Below, piece by piece: positions 49,481 to 61,464 of a stretch of DNA of 64,000 bases. A program made the translations under genes and the position numbers. Source of the stretch: Cryptomeria japonica (lineage: Eukaryota > Streptophyta > Pinopsida > Cupressales > Cupressaceae); the NCBI RefSeq assembly GCF_030272615.1, contig NC_081406.1, forward strand, positions 187,968,391 to 188,032,390. Direction: 5' to 3'. Below the pieces are notes generated by a model. That model was not told where the DNA came from and searched no databases. It saw nothing but the letters and a program-made list of their open reading frames with translations. Each line of letters opens with the position of its first letter. Position 1 is the first letter of the stretch.

Positions 49481-52400
49481 ATGTATAAAAGGGATGCACC
49501 GAAGCTGAACAAGTCAAGTTTCTCCACATGGCAGAAAAGGATGAAGCTGCATTTATCAGGAATTGGAGAATATGCAACATATTAATTGGAGAATGATTAC
49601 ATACCACCAAGAACCAATATGATGACCTTGGAAGAGATAAAGGCAAAACAAGAACACATTCAAGCTATGATTGAAATAACATCAACATCGACCAACTCAG
49701 AGTTTAATGATCTAGAAGGCTGTAATGATGCAAAAGCAATGTGGACTAAGCTCATATCTATGTATGGTGGTGATGAACATGTTAAAAGAGAAAAAGTAGA
49801 TACTCTAAGAGGACAACTTGAATCCATGAGAATGAATGAATGTGAGAACATAATCCAATACAGTACAAGATTAAAGGAGACTATCAATCAAATTAAAGGA
49901 GCAGGAGGAACTATTGAAGAAAAGGATGTAACAAGTAAGCTGCTTAGAACCCTTCTACTTGCTTATGCCATTCGAGTCTCTGCAATCAATGAACTAAGGT
50001 CTGTACCAAACATGCTAGTGTATTTGGATGCTACTATTGGCAAGCTACATGCATTTGAGTTAAGTAATTTTGATAACAGTGGGTCTTCGGTAAATAAAGT
50101 AGAATCTGCATTCAGTTCTTTTCATATTGGTGAATCTGATGATTACAATGATAGAATGAGTAAGTACTCTGAAGGGAATCACAATGGAGCAAGTGAAAGA
50201 TTTTGCAAGAACATGGAAGAAGTGCACAAACTGTATGAGGAAATCAAGAAGCAAGAAGAGTTTGAAGCATTATTAGCTAGAAGGTTACCAAGAAGAAAAG
50301 GTAAGTATAAAGGAAAGCTACCTTTAAAATGTTTCAATTGTGATAAAATAGGACATATGGCTTCTAATTGACCTGATAAAGAATCTAGTGAAAAGAGAGA
50401 ATACTGAGATAATAGGCAAAAAGATAACCAATACAGAGGACACCGAGACTTCAGAAGGAGAGACAGAAAGACATGCCTAGTAGTTGATGAGGAATCCAAT
50501 GATGATAAATCCGATGAAACTGATACTGAGGAAGTTGTTTATGTGGCTATTAAAGATGGATCAGATGAAGAAAGGTATGAAGAAAAAGCCCTAATATCTC
50601 ACATAAATAATAACGATTCTTATATCATAGACAGTGGATGCTCACATCACATGACAGGTGATAAACACAAGTTTGTTAAATTAGAAGACTATGATGGAGG
50701 CTATGTAAGATTTAGTAATGATGCACCATGTCCGGTGAAAGGTAAAGGATCTATAACACTTCTTGACAATGCTAAATGTGATGATGTATACTGGGTTGAA
50801 GGATTGAAATATAATTTGTTGACTGTAGCACAACTAAACAATACAACACACTGAATAGAATTTCAGAAAGGAATTGTCAAAGTTCATGACAAGCATGGAA
50901 AGTTAACTGCTATCGGGACACAAACAAAAGGTAATACATTTCATCTTGACTCAACTCAGAACAAGTCTCTTTATGCAAAAATAGATTATACCTGGTTATG
51001 GCATAAAAGGTTTTGTCATGTAAATTTTGATAATCTGATCAAAATAAGCAAGAAGCACCGAGTAAGAGGTCTACCGAGTCTGGGAAAACCTGAGAATGCT
51101 ATATGCCGAGGATGCCAAATGGGTAAGATGACAAGATCAAGCTTTATAAGTAAGTCCTACACTTCTAAAGGAATTTTAGATCTAGTACACACTGATCTTT
51201 GTGGTCCCATGAAAGTTCAAAGTTATTATGGTGATAAATATTTCATATTATTTGTGGATGATTACTCAAGGATGATGTCAGTTATGTTTTTAAAATAAAA
51301 ATCAGAAGCTTTTCAAATGTTTAAATGGTACAAGGAAAGAGTTGAAAATGAAATAGGAAGACAGCTGAAATGTCTTATATTTGATAAAGGAGGAGAGTTC
51401 ACTTCTAATAAATTTAACTTATTCTACAATGATCATGGTATAAAAAGGCAAGTATCTACACCAAGAACACCTCAGCAAAATGGGATAGCCGAGAGAAGAA
51501 ATAGATCAATTGTAGATTGTGTTAGAACCTCGATGATATAAAAGAGGGTACCTCAAACATTTTGGAGAGAAGCAATCAACACTGTAGTTTACACCCTGAA
51601 CTGAGTTCAACTGAAGAAAGGAACTATGAAGACACCATATGAGATCTGGTATGACAAGAAACCTAATGTAAGTTATTTTAAAATCTTTGGAAGTAGATGT
51701 TATGTTCACAAAGATGGCAGAAATGGAAAGTTTGATCAGAAAAGTGAAGAAGGAACATTTCTTGGTTATTCTTCTAGAAGTAAAGCATTTAAATGTCTGA
51801 TCAAATCATCTAACAAAATAGTAGAAAGTGCAAATGTGAAAATTGATGAATTTGCAAAAAGAAATGATGAAGGAAATTCCAAAGAACTAGAAGATTATGA
51901 AGAATTCATTTATGTTCAACCGAGAAGTCCTACCGAGAAATTTGCTGAAGAAAATGAAGATAATGTCCAGTTACCGAGTGATGAAGAAGATCATATAGAA
52001 TCTACCAAGCCTATATTAGCCAAATATGTTAGAAGACATCATGCATCAAGTCAGATTATAGGAGATAAGGATGATCTAGTGATGACAAGGAACAAACCGA
52101 GACAGAACACATGTCTGATATTTGAATTTGAACCGAGAATAGTTAAAGAGGCATTTAACAGTGAAGATTGGGTAAATGCTATGATAGAAGAGATTGATCA
52201 AATCAAGAGGAATGACACATGGAAATTGATCCCAAGACTGAAGGACAAAAATGTAATCGGTACAAAGTGGATTTTCAGAAACAAGCTAAATGAAAAAGGT
52301 GAGGTCATTCGGAACAAAGCAAGACTAGTTTGCAAAGTTATGCTCAAGAAGAAGGAATAGATTATGGTGAGACTTTTGCACCTGTGGCTAGACTTGAGGG

Positions 52401-53661
52401 AGTAAGAACATTGTTGGCATATGTTGCTTTCAAAAATTTCAAGGTATATCAAATGGATGTTAAATTTGCATTTTTGAATGGTATACTAGAAGAAGAAGTT
52501 TATATTGAACAACCTGAAGGATTTGTTGAAGACAAAAGTAAAGATCATGTATGCAAATTGAACAAAGCTTTATATGGTCTGAAACAAGAACCTAGAGCAT
52601 GGTATGAAAGACTGCACTTTTACTTAATAAAGATTGGTTTTATAAGGACAAGTGAAAACAACAACATGTACATGAAGAATGATGAGAAAAATGGTATACT
52701 GATCTCAGCCATATTTGTTGATATTCTTTTTTGTGGTAATGACTCCTTATGCAAGAACTTTGGAAATGAAATGTGCAAAGAATTTGATATGTCATTAATC
52801 GGTGAGATAAAATATTTTATAGGTTTATAGATACTGCAAATGAAATATGAGATTTTCATTACTCAATCCAAGTACATAAAGGAAATCTTGAAGAAATTTG
52901 GAATGGATGATTCTAAACCAGTAAGTACTCCTATGACTACTAACTATAAACTATCAAAGAATGATGAGTCTGCATCTGTTGATGAGACACTTTTCCAATC
53001 TATGATTGGGAAGTTGCAATATGTTGTGCATAGTAGACTGGATATAGCACATGCAGTAGGTATTGTTGCAAGATTTTCTGTAGATCCCAAGGAAACCCAT
53101 ATGACAACAATCAAGAGAATTTTCAGATACCTGAGAGGCACTAAAGATTATGGCTTAGTATATGAAAAGAGAAATGATTTTGATTTAAAATTTTATACTG
53201 ATGTTGATTGGGCAGGCAACATAGATGACAGGAAAAGCACAAGTGGTGGAGCTTTCTTTTTAGGAGAAAGACTAGTGAGTTGGCTTAGTAAGAAACAAGG
53301 ATGTATCTCACAGTCAACAACATAAGCTAAATATGTTGCCACAAAATTGAATTGTATCAATATAGCATGGATCAAACAACTGTTGGAAGGCATAAATGAG
53401 AAAGTTATCGAGCTAGTAACTATATTATGTGATAATACTAGTGCCATTAACCTTTCAAAGAATCCGGTAATGCACTCTAAGACAAAACATATATCTATAA
53501 AGTATCATTATCTCAGAGAAGTTCAAGAGAAGAAAGTTGTGCTGGAATATATCAGTTCAAAGGAGCAATTAACAAACATCTTCACAAAGCCACTGCCAAG
53601 GGACACTTTTGAGTATCTCAGAAGCAAGTTAGGGGTCCTACCCCTATCTTCTACTCACTGA
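49481..53661 (+). pseudogene. Copia gag-pol polyprotein
   Basis: It starts at ATG 49481 (MYKRDAPKLNKSSFSTWQKR). Gag has MTLEEIKAKQEHIQAMIEI, a UBN2-type core and the knuckle CFNCDKIGHMASN (last Cys now a stop). Protease: IIDSGCSHHMTGD. Integrase: LWHKRFCHVNFDNL, DLVHTDLCGPMKV and FVDDYSRMMSVMF, then [60 protein letters not shown] and [16 protein letters not shown]. The catalytic YVDD block has become FVDI. RNase H: YTDVDWAGNIDDRKSTSGG, with a terminal NIFTKPLPR. About eight stops and one frameshift near 52335 inactivate it. In copia order integrase precedes RT, as here. Confidence 0.95.
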
Positions 53662-54132
53662 TAGAGTTTGGTGAAAGCATCAATTCGATGAATCTATATA
53701 ATATTATGTGTGGATTGATGCTTATTTATGCACTTTAGAAGGTTTTCTAAAGGTGTGCAGGAAATAGTGAATAGAGACAAGTTGCTCTGACTGAGACTGA
53801 GATGATACACAGCAAGGCAAATCACTTCACAGAGGAAGAAATCATGATTTAGTTCTTTTACTTTTTGGCATTGTTGTCAAAGGGGGAGAAGACTAAATGG
53901 TAAAATCCTAAATGAAGAAGATAACAAAAGACTAATGATAGGGGGAGAAGATTACAAAAGGGAGAAGACTTAATACAAGTCAACAACTTAGAAGCTTAAT
54001 GAAAAAGAGAGAAGACTTCAGAAGATTTTAACAGCTCAAGGATAATAGGAGAAGTCTAACAACAATCTGAATCCGAATCAATTTGAATATCTTGTTGGTA
54101 TTACCTTTAAAAGTTGGTTTTGCCATCAATGC

Positions 54133-54145
54133 CAAAGGGGGAGAT
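54133..54145 (+). other. Copia polypurine tract
   Basis: CAAAGGGGGAGAT directly before the 3' LTR, identical to NA-1 and NA-2. Confidence 0.88.
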
Positions 54146-57100
54146 TGTTAGCATTTCAATAGAAAGAAAGATTGTTGATATTAATTAAGGATATTGAGAA
54201 GGTTGTTGAAGATTATTTGATATAACTGAAAAATGATGATAACTATCTTTATAACATTATTTTGTCATTGATGTCAATAAATTAATTTTCTGATTCAGTA
54301 TGATGTTGCCATATCTTAAGAAGATTGTTTTGATGAGTATTAAGTGGTCGGTAAAAGACACAAAAAGAATGTGATAAGAAAGGGGAGAAATAAGTTATTC
54401 AATGGGCAACTATTACCGAGTTAGACAATGATGAGATCATGATGTTTAGATTGTTTTGATATCCTACATATGTTGTTGATTGTAAGGTTAATACTATACT
54501 ATGTCACCGAGCAAAGAACCTAGTCGGTAAACCCTAAAGAACCTAGTTGGTAAACCCTAAGGTTATCGATATCGGTTAATGAAGGCAGAATGTCTACCGA
54601 GTAAAGTTTAGTATTTATCGAGTTGCAATCGAGTTATGACAGATCGCATTGGATGGATAAAAGCATTATTTAATGAAGGATAATGATGAGCTGGAGATGT
54701 ATAAATGATTGGTATGCCGCGCATAAAGTTTGTTAAGGATCTATGGCAATAGAAGATTGACAGGTGTTGGCATTATGTGAACCGGCATGAAGACATAATG
54801 ACATTGTATGATTGTCATTGATGTCAATATGTGACATAATGTGAACCGGCACATGTGATAGGCGAGTGATAGGTGAGAAGAGAGAACCGACATATGTATG
54901 AACCTGTTTATATGCCAAAGTGAAGCGGCATATTTTGTTCAAGGTGAACCGACATGTAGTTATGGGAACCGACACATGGAAGCATTGTGTGACTACCGGT
55001 TGGTAGGTAGTTTCCACTTTAGGATTTCCGATTGGAGTACCTCAAGCCTATGTGACTCAATCGGTGATCTTTGTGTGATGAGTTAGCAATATAATGGAGA
55101 ATAGATCGTGTTGCCACGTAAGCTTTGTGTGCATGAAGGATCTTGCATTAAGAAGACTATTCCTATCTACCTCGGGAATGTGCAAAGTTTGTTAAATGGT
55201 GATAACGTGTGATGGGTTATTAGCCACCATGAAATCGGTGGATAATGGATGATGGAGAATTTCTTGAGATCGATTCAAGATTGTTGCATTTAATGCAGTA
55301 TGATTCAACGGTCAGGATTGAACTGCTTGAATTGCTTAACCTAACAGGTTTAGGGTTTAGGGTTTTTGCTACCGACCTGTCTGTTTCCTATAAGGTCGAT
55401 GTTGTGTTTCTTTCTAAGGTTGTTGGCAAAAAGTTGTGAGTGTGTATCCAAGGGAAGTGACACGTGATACTTGCCAGACCAAAGGAGACAAGAGATACCT
55501 GCAAAGTGAATGTGTAGAAGGAGAAGAGGAGCCAAAATGAATCTGCATTAGCATTGAGTGCTGTTACCAAATCATTGTAATTCCTGTTGATCTTTAACCA
55601 CTTCAACAATTGTGAAATCCCTTAACAGGGTAGCCTTAACTGGGCTTGATGCAAAATCCCTTGACAGGGTAGTCTTAACCAGCTTGATTCAAATCCCTTA
55701 ACAGGGTAACTTGAGGTTAATGAGTTCTGAGAAGCTATAGAGCTCTGGAGATCCTTTAGCTATTGAGTTCTTGAAATCCTCTAATAAGGTAACCCTAACT
55801 GGGTTTAACCCTTAACTGGGTATTATAGCCATCCCTTAACGGGGTGATCCCTAAAAGGATCAGTTCCTAGCAGAACCTATTGTAATGTCTTTAACCGGAC
55901 AAGGCTCCTAACAGAGCAGACTTCAAAAGAGTTCAAAAAGTAGCTTGTTGATATTCATCCCCACTGTGGTTTTTCCCAATTGGGTTTCTACATTAAAAAT
56001 ATGTGTGTCATGTGTAATGCTTTTATCTTGTGATGCTTTGTTTTTACCTGTTGAGCATATGATGGTTCTATGTTTTATGCCTGTCTATAAAACATATTGA
56101 ACTTACTATTATGAAGATCTGATGTTAGTTTACCTGTTCATGCATGAGAGTGTAATGGTACTATAGTATTGAGCTAAGAGGAAACCTTAGTGAAAAACTG
56201 GTTTATGATTGTTTGAGCTGTTCTGGGCGTTACCGGTTGTACTCTGTTCAAACCGGTATCCCTATTTGCCAGTCATTTGGAGTATTTGCTGTCAAACCAG
56301 TTTTGGACTATATTTGTGCTTGTACTGATCCACCCCCCTCTCTCAGTACCGGTTTGGTACTAGTGGTTCATCATTGAGTTATCAGGTAGGAAGATCTACA
56401 GTGCAGATTGAACCGCAATAACCTTGTGCAAGTTCCAAGAAAGGAATGCAAGTCCCAAGGCAAGGTAAAATGTTTTCAGATCAAAGGATGCATTGAACCT
56501 GGTCAAGATTGAAGATCTGATGGCTAAGATTGATCATGGGAAATGTGATCAAGGAGATTCAACGATTAGCAAATTGTTTATAAATAAAAAATTGTTGATG
56601 AACAATGTATGCGGGCAAGAGTAAGCACAAGGATGATACATAGTGATTACCGAGCACAAAAGCTTGAAAACCTATTTGAATAATAGAGTAAGGAGCCCAG
56701 CAGAGGGACAAGATAAGTCCTATGACAAGATTGTTTTGAGCAAATAAGAATCTGCTTTAGCATTTCAGATGTGAAGTTGCAAATATATTTTATTACTGTT
56801 ATTTTGTAAGTGACAAAAAATCTCTTAACTGAGTGGACTTAACAGTCTTATTTGTAAACCCTCTAGCAAGGTAACATTCTAAATGAGTGTTTGAAATCCT
56901 TTGACAAGGTCACTTCTAACAAAGTGAAGATCCTAACAGATTTGAGGGAAATCCCTTAATCGGGTCACATCTAGCAATGTGTTTGTAATCTTTAACAGGA
57001 TTTGCTTTTAACCGAGCATACTCTAGAAGAGTATATTTCTTAGTGGGTCCGAAATCCCATAGTGGTTTTTCCCTATTTGGGTTTCCACGTTAAATCTGGT

Positions 57101-57273
57101 GTTATATGTGTTATGATGATTAAGTGTTTATGAGTTAGCATGTTTAGCAGTTTTTGGTTATATTACTGAAGTATAAGTTATTGAGGTTGAATCTGTTGAT
57201 TTTATGGAAGATTAAGTTTGTATGATTCACCCCCCCCTCTCATCTTTTTAGCTATTGGCATCATAAGTTTATA
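54146..57273 (+). repeat. Copia 3' LTR, split by a solo LTR
   Basis: It is 3,128 bp, or 1,508 bp without the insertion at 54775-56394, and pairs with 47916-49416. Its last bases, agtttata, have diverged from agctttaca. Confidence 0.88.
54775..56394 (+). mobile_element. Solo LTR in the copia 3' LTR
   Basis: A 1,620-bp block, TGTTGGCATTATGTG to GAGTTATCA, interrupts the copia 3' LTR and is absent from the 5' LTR. Flanks acagg and gtagg are an imperfect TSD. It carries the LTR hallmarks seen elsewhere in the window: gattgtcattgatgtcaat near the start, then ccactgtggtttttcccaat, a C run and ctctctcagta near the end. No interior or second LTR is present. Its TGTTGGCATT start suggests a relative of the NA-1/NA-2 or copia group. 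Confidence 0.85.
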
Positions 57274-57860
57274 GAGTAAAGTTTCTATGCACTCTTCCTC
57301 CAATTGATAGCCAAAATGATTCTTTTGTTCTACATTCCTATCTACATGAGACTCCAATGTTGCAGGTTTGTTTGCTTCTAGAGATTCTTTCTAGGAGGGT
57401 TCCTAACTCCATGAGAATCTATAGTAGCATCCTCGAGTGTTTCCAAAGTTTCTTTCTAGTGGGACATTATTGAGCAATGGATATACAATGGCATCATCCC
57501 AACTAGAGGTCATCTTTATAGTTCTTCAGTTTGGAGCACATTTCTACAGATTCTTATCTTCTCGTCTTCAGATGATCGGTTTCTATATTCAGAGATCGTG
57601 TACCTGTCTGTTCATCCATTTGAGAAATGTAGAATATGTACAACTACATTTTCAAAGTATCCCAGAGGTACTCATTCAATGGTTTCTATGATTTTGTACA
57701 ATCCTATTGTAGTGTGGATTTGTTTGTAGTTTGGAACTTTCTTCTTTAATTTGAATAATAGTTAGGAGTTTTTCTCAATTGGGTTTTCTCCTATCTTCTT
57801 TGTAATTGGGTTCCTAATAAGGCTTTTTTGCCAGGACCCATATCTCTCCTTAGTTAGACT

Positions 57861-57870
57861 TAAGGGGGGG
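57861..57870 (+). other. Polypurine tract of the small LTR element
   Basis: TAAGGGGGGG directly before the 3' LTR. Confidence 0.75.
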
Positions 57871-58229
57871 TGTGAGCGGTGTATATCATGCAACGATAGT
57901 AATTCCAACGATGGTAACTCCACTTTCTTGCCTTCATCTCTGTGATTTATGGGTATCATCTATAATTGCATGATATTGCATAAGCCTAACTAAACGAACC
58001 ATGTAAACAAGTTAAACTCAGTTTGCCTCTTCCATTCATTCCAACAATTTCTGCATGATCAAGGTTCATGCATTGGTTCATGATTTGTATAAAATCATGC
58101 TTTGGCATAATATATTAAAAATAACGAATTAATACAATGGTTGATGAGTTCTTTGTTCTATTTTTCTTCTGTACGTTTTTCTCTTCTCTTCTTGCTAGAT
58201 CCATACTATGCAGGTTAGAAAATTTTACA
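57871..58229 (+). repeat. 3' LTR of the small LTR element
   Basis: It pairs with 39127-39491 and is preceded by ttaaggggggg. Confidence 0.85.
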
Positions 58230-60062
58230 CCTTGAAGCGAACTTGACAATCAATCAAACTTCTCCATTCAAGACATCGCTCAATACCTATCCATCTATTC
58301 TAGCAACACCTTTGAGGAGTTTTTTTTTACATTCACAGACTGTACATTTGCTATATATGGTGCCCAATGCCCAACCAAATAACTACGCTCAGTATAGTTC
58401 CAACACCCAACAGAATATAGTTCCATGCATAGCCAATAACTACGCCTAGAAGGATGTAACTGCCACACCCAATACCAATTTGTTACTATTCTCAACCAAA
58501 GTATTACACCCAACAGATGTGGTCCACAATGCCCATCCAAGGTATTCACACCCAAAAGAAGAATACGCCTGACATGTAAGAATAGTTTCTCATAGCAATA
58601 AGTCTAATGCCCAGACATTGGAATTAATTACGACCAAAAAAAGGATGAAACACGCCCAACCTCTTTAGTGCTTCACGTCCAACCAATTATAAGATTTGTG
58701 CCCAACTAGAAAAGTTACACCCAACTACAATAGATAAGGTCCAACCAAATATCTTTCACTATGCCCAACCAAATAGATACTAACACCCAGTCCAAAACAA
58801 ATTGCATGGACAACAGATTTATCCACGACTATCATATTAAAGATTATGCTAGAATTAATTTTCATTAACCTCACTTCTACAAACTCTTTTTACTAAGAAT
58901 GGTTCTCACTGAATTTCTTTAATGTTTTAGATATGGAAAGTTACCTTGTCTTTGCCAAATTCATGCCAAAAAGCCTTAACTTCCTGACATTTGTAAAAAA
59001 TAATCATCCACGATTTCCCCAATAGCGGCCATTGTAACTCATGAATCTAATCAAATATCGACTCCCTTTGCATATAGCCTTTCTCCATAATAATGAAAAA
59101 AACATTAGTTTTCCCCAATAATTTGATTCTCCTTGAAAGAACTCTTTTCAGAACTCACACCATCATAGAAACTCGATTCCTTGAATCTTCAAAATACATG
59201 TGGCGGCAACTCAAGAAAGTTCGATCAAAATAGCTACGTTATTCTCCTTCTCAAAGAAAAGAGGAAGCCTCCATGATTGACATTCAATGCATCACAACTT
59301 GTACCCCATGATCGATACCCACAACAAATATAATGAAATGCCATATTAAGGATTTTCTGCTAGAATTTCTCATGCCGTGTCTTAACACTTCTTCATGCAG
59401 CTTCTCTAATTTTCTTACCGAGTTACTGTTTGGTTTTCCACCATGAAAAAAAATTCCACACAATGAATATTGCTAAATGAAGGGAAACATTGCGTTGATG
59501 TTCGCCCCAGAGAGAACTAGTTCATGACAACAAATATTCCGCTCGTGCAAGTCCCACTATAGTTTAGCTGAAATATTTATCACTGATAAAGTCATATTGC
59601 ATATAGACTTTGCCACAATCTAAGATGACTTTAATTGGCTCAAAATATTTAATTGCAATTTTTTTTTGGTTGAAATATTCACTAGAATATGTACCTTCAA
59701 TCTAACCAGGGAAATAATAATTTCCTTCAACTCAATACAAACCCCAAAATTATATCGAGCCCCTATCAAATTTTCGCTCATAGTTAAATAATCACTGACT
59801 TGGACTTAATATTGGCTTCTAAGTTTCTCACGACTATTTGTTTTATATAAATCAAGCTGAGTTATGTAATCATGACCAATAAAAACCTTGTTCCTCCTTC
59901 AGTTATTTTGCAACCAAATATCTCACACCAAAGATGTATGCATCATATATAAAATACCTTTATTTTTGCAAAATTTATCTTTGAAGAATAAGATAAGTCC
60001 ATCTCGACAATCAAGCTACACTTCTGTGATAGGCTGGCAGGCGAACCTACTCTGATACAACT
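58230..60062 (-). other. L1 5' leader, non-coding
   Basis: It lies between the L1 primer site and the small LTR element. No gag domain or long frame is seen. Around 58360-58800 the plus strand repeats cacccaac and cgcccaac phrases (ttgggcgtg on the minus strand) at irregular 15-40-bp spacing. The rest is unremarkable AT-rich DNA. Confidence 0.55.
60049..60061 (-). other. L1 primer-binding site
   Basis: On the minus strand the LTR end is followed by GT then TGTATCAGAGTAGG. This is close to the initiator-Met tRNA site TGGTATCAGAGC, with one base missing. It sets the transcription direction of L1 as minus. Confidence 0.65.
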
Positions 60063-60872
60063 GAAATATCCCCCTAGGATTTTTGTTCCATATTTTTACC
60101 AAATGATCCACAAAAAAATTAAACAACAATTTGCATGCAATTGTTTTCAATACACCATCAAATCAAATTGAAATTCATTAATTTTCAGACTGAAATAATA
60201 ATTTTGAAACTAGAAATCAACATTAGATTAAAATCCTTAGTAGAACAACAACATAAATTATCAATCTTTGGACAACCAACAAATAAAACCTGAAGCACAA
60301 AGTGAGCCAAGACAACCACAATCAAAATCAATCTTTGGAGAGGCACAACAAGCAAATGCAAGTGTGAAAATCAATCTTTGGATAGCTAGCAAATGCAAGT
60401 GTCAAAATCAACCTTTGGACAACCACAACATTTACAGCTGGATTGGACAACCAACAAATAAAAACTGAAGCACAAAGTAAGCCACCTGAATGATAACTCC
60501 AACTGACAATGGGTTTCCATCCACTGCCTCCAAGCTCGAGGGTTTGCATCCTCAAATCCGCTGAAAAACTAGAGATTCCCAGAAACTCTCCAAAGAAACA
60601 ATCTCCAAACATATAACCAAGCATGAAAAAATGACGCTCTCCAAGTTATTAAATAGACCAACCTGTGACTCTTCATTCGCCCTCTACCCGTCTCTTGGAA
60701 TTCCCTTATATTTATTAAGTGACTTTACTTAACAATTTGATGTCGATATAAAAAGTCACTTTTAATCTGCATTAATAAATAATTAAATTATCTTTTTAAA
60801 TTCTTATGTTTTTACAACTTAAACTTAATTATTTAAATGGATTTCCTAATGTCCCAAACATGGGGCATTACA
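60063..60872 (-). repeat. L1 5' LTR (right copy)
   Basis: This 810-bp LTR reads TGTAATGCCC to ATATTTCA on the minus strand. Compared with the left copy it has about 150 bp of extra internal duplication around 60300-60430, where the phrase atcaatctttgga recurs. It abuts psaA at 60873. Confidence 0.85.
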
Positions 60873-61464
60873 GGCAAGACACCAAATACATGTTTCTTTA
60901 CCTATTAATCAACTCTTAGATGTTGGAGTGGACTCTAAAGAGACACCACTTCCAAATGAGTTTATTTGAAGTCATGAGCTTCTAGCTCAACTTTATCCTA
61001 GTTTTGCTAAGGGATTGATCCCATTTTTGACCTTGTATTGGTCGAAATATTCATATTTTTTGACTTTTTGTGGAGAATTCAACCTAGTAATGAGGGGTTT
61101 GTGGCTGACTAGTATTGCACACCACCATTTATCTATTGCCATTCTTTTTCTGATCATTGGTCATATGTATTAAACCAACGGGGTTATTAGCCATAACCTA
61201 GAGGATATTTTGGAAGCACATAAAGGTCCATTTGTAGGGGAAGGACATAAAGGTCTTTACGAGATTTTAACTACTTCATGGTATGCTTAATTAGCTCTTA
61301 ACTTATCTATGTTAGGGTTTTTAACTATTGTTGTTGTTCACCATATGTATTCTATCTCTGTATCCATATTTGGCTACTATGGTACCCAACTGTCTTTGTT
61401 CACGCACCATATGTGGATTTTTGTTTTTGTCATAGTTGGCACTGTTGCACATGTAGCTATTTTT
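60873..61464 (+). pseudogene. psaA nuclear plastid-derived pseudogene, continuation
   Basis: This is the direct continuation of the copy at 6829-7462, starting at the next codon. Translated blocks in order include the [18 protein letters not shown]-like opening, [12 protein letters not shown], the [20 protein letters not shown] segment, [27 protein letters not shown] and [13 protein letters not shown]. Stops and substitutions are scattered throughout. The match ends near 61464, before the MVRDYDP block expected in PsaA, where LTR-like sequence begins. GGCAA at 60873-60877 repeats 7458-7462, the target-site duplication of L1. Confidence 0.9.

Larger units (their letters stand above)
47916..57273 (+). 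mobile_element. Ty1/copia element, full length but decayed
   Basis: LTRs at 47916-49416 and 54146-57273 (the latter holding a solo LTR) bound it, with near TSDs gatta and gagta. The primer site attagtataagagc (degenerate initiator-Met) follows the 5' LTR. CAAAGGGGGAGAT precedes the 3' LTR. The interior encodes gag, protease, integrase, RT and RNase H in copia order. It lies in the small LTR element, downstream of the Tat-like insertion. Confidence 0.92.
39127..58229 (+). mobile_element. Small non-coding LTR element hosting two larger insertions
   Basis: LTRs of 365 bp (39127-39491) and 359 bp (57871-58229) both contain gtgtatatcatgcaac and end in gaaaattttaca. TGGTATCAGAGC follows the left LTR at once and a ggggggg tract precedes the right one, so it runs on the plus strand. 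Its own sequence is only about 1.65 kb once the Tat-like and copia insertions are removed. No gag or pol is seen, only a short ATG-led stretch near 39569. It is a LARD/TRIM-like derivative, perhaps of copia origin. Its TSD is unclear (tccct against ccttg). Confidence 0.75.
7463..60872 (-). mobile_element. L1: non-autonomous gypsy-like LTR retrotransposon split by nested insertions
   Basis: LTRs (7890-8876 and 60063-60872) begin with TG and end with CA or near variants on the minus strand, and the flanks carry the perfect 5-bp TSD GGCAA. On the minus strand the 5' LTR is followed by a primer site close to the initiator-Met site. The 3' LTR is preceded by a ctcgaggacaagcaatcttt block and the tract AAGGAGGGAGGAC, as in plant gypsy elements. 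Without nested insertions the internal region is about 6.07 kb (8877-9705, 13884-16191, 30364-30454, 38117-39126, 58230-60062). I find no gag or pol domain in it. It holds a long leader, a PDS5-like cDNA fragment and an unknown ORF. The left end also includes a partial tandem copy at 7463-7816. Confidence 0.85.

Noticed and set aside
55349-55366. Telomere-like tttagggtttaggg stretch
   Set aside because: Only about two repeats inside a solo LTR. Too short for an interstitial telomere.
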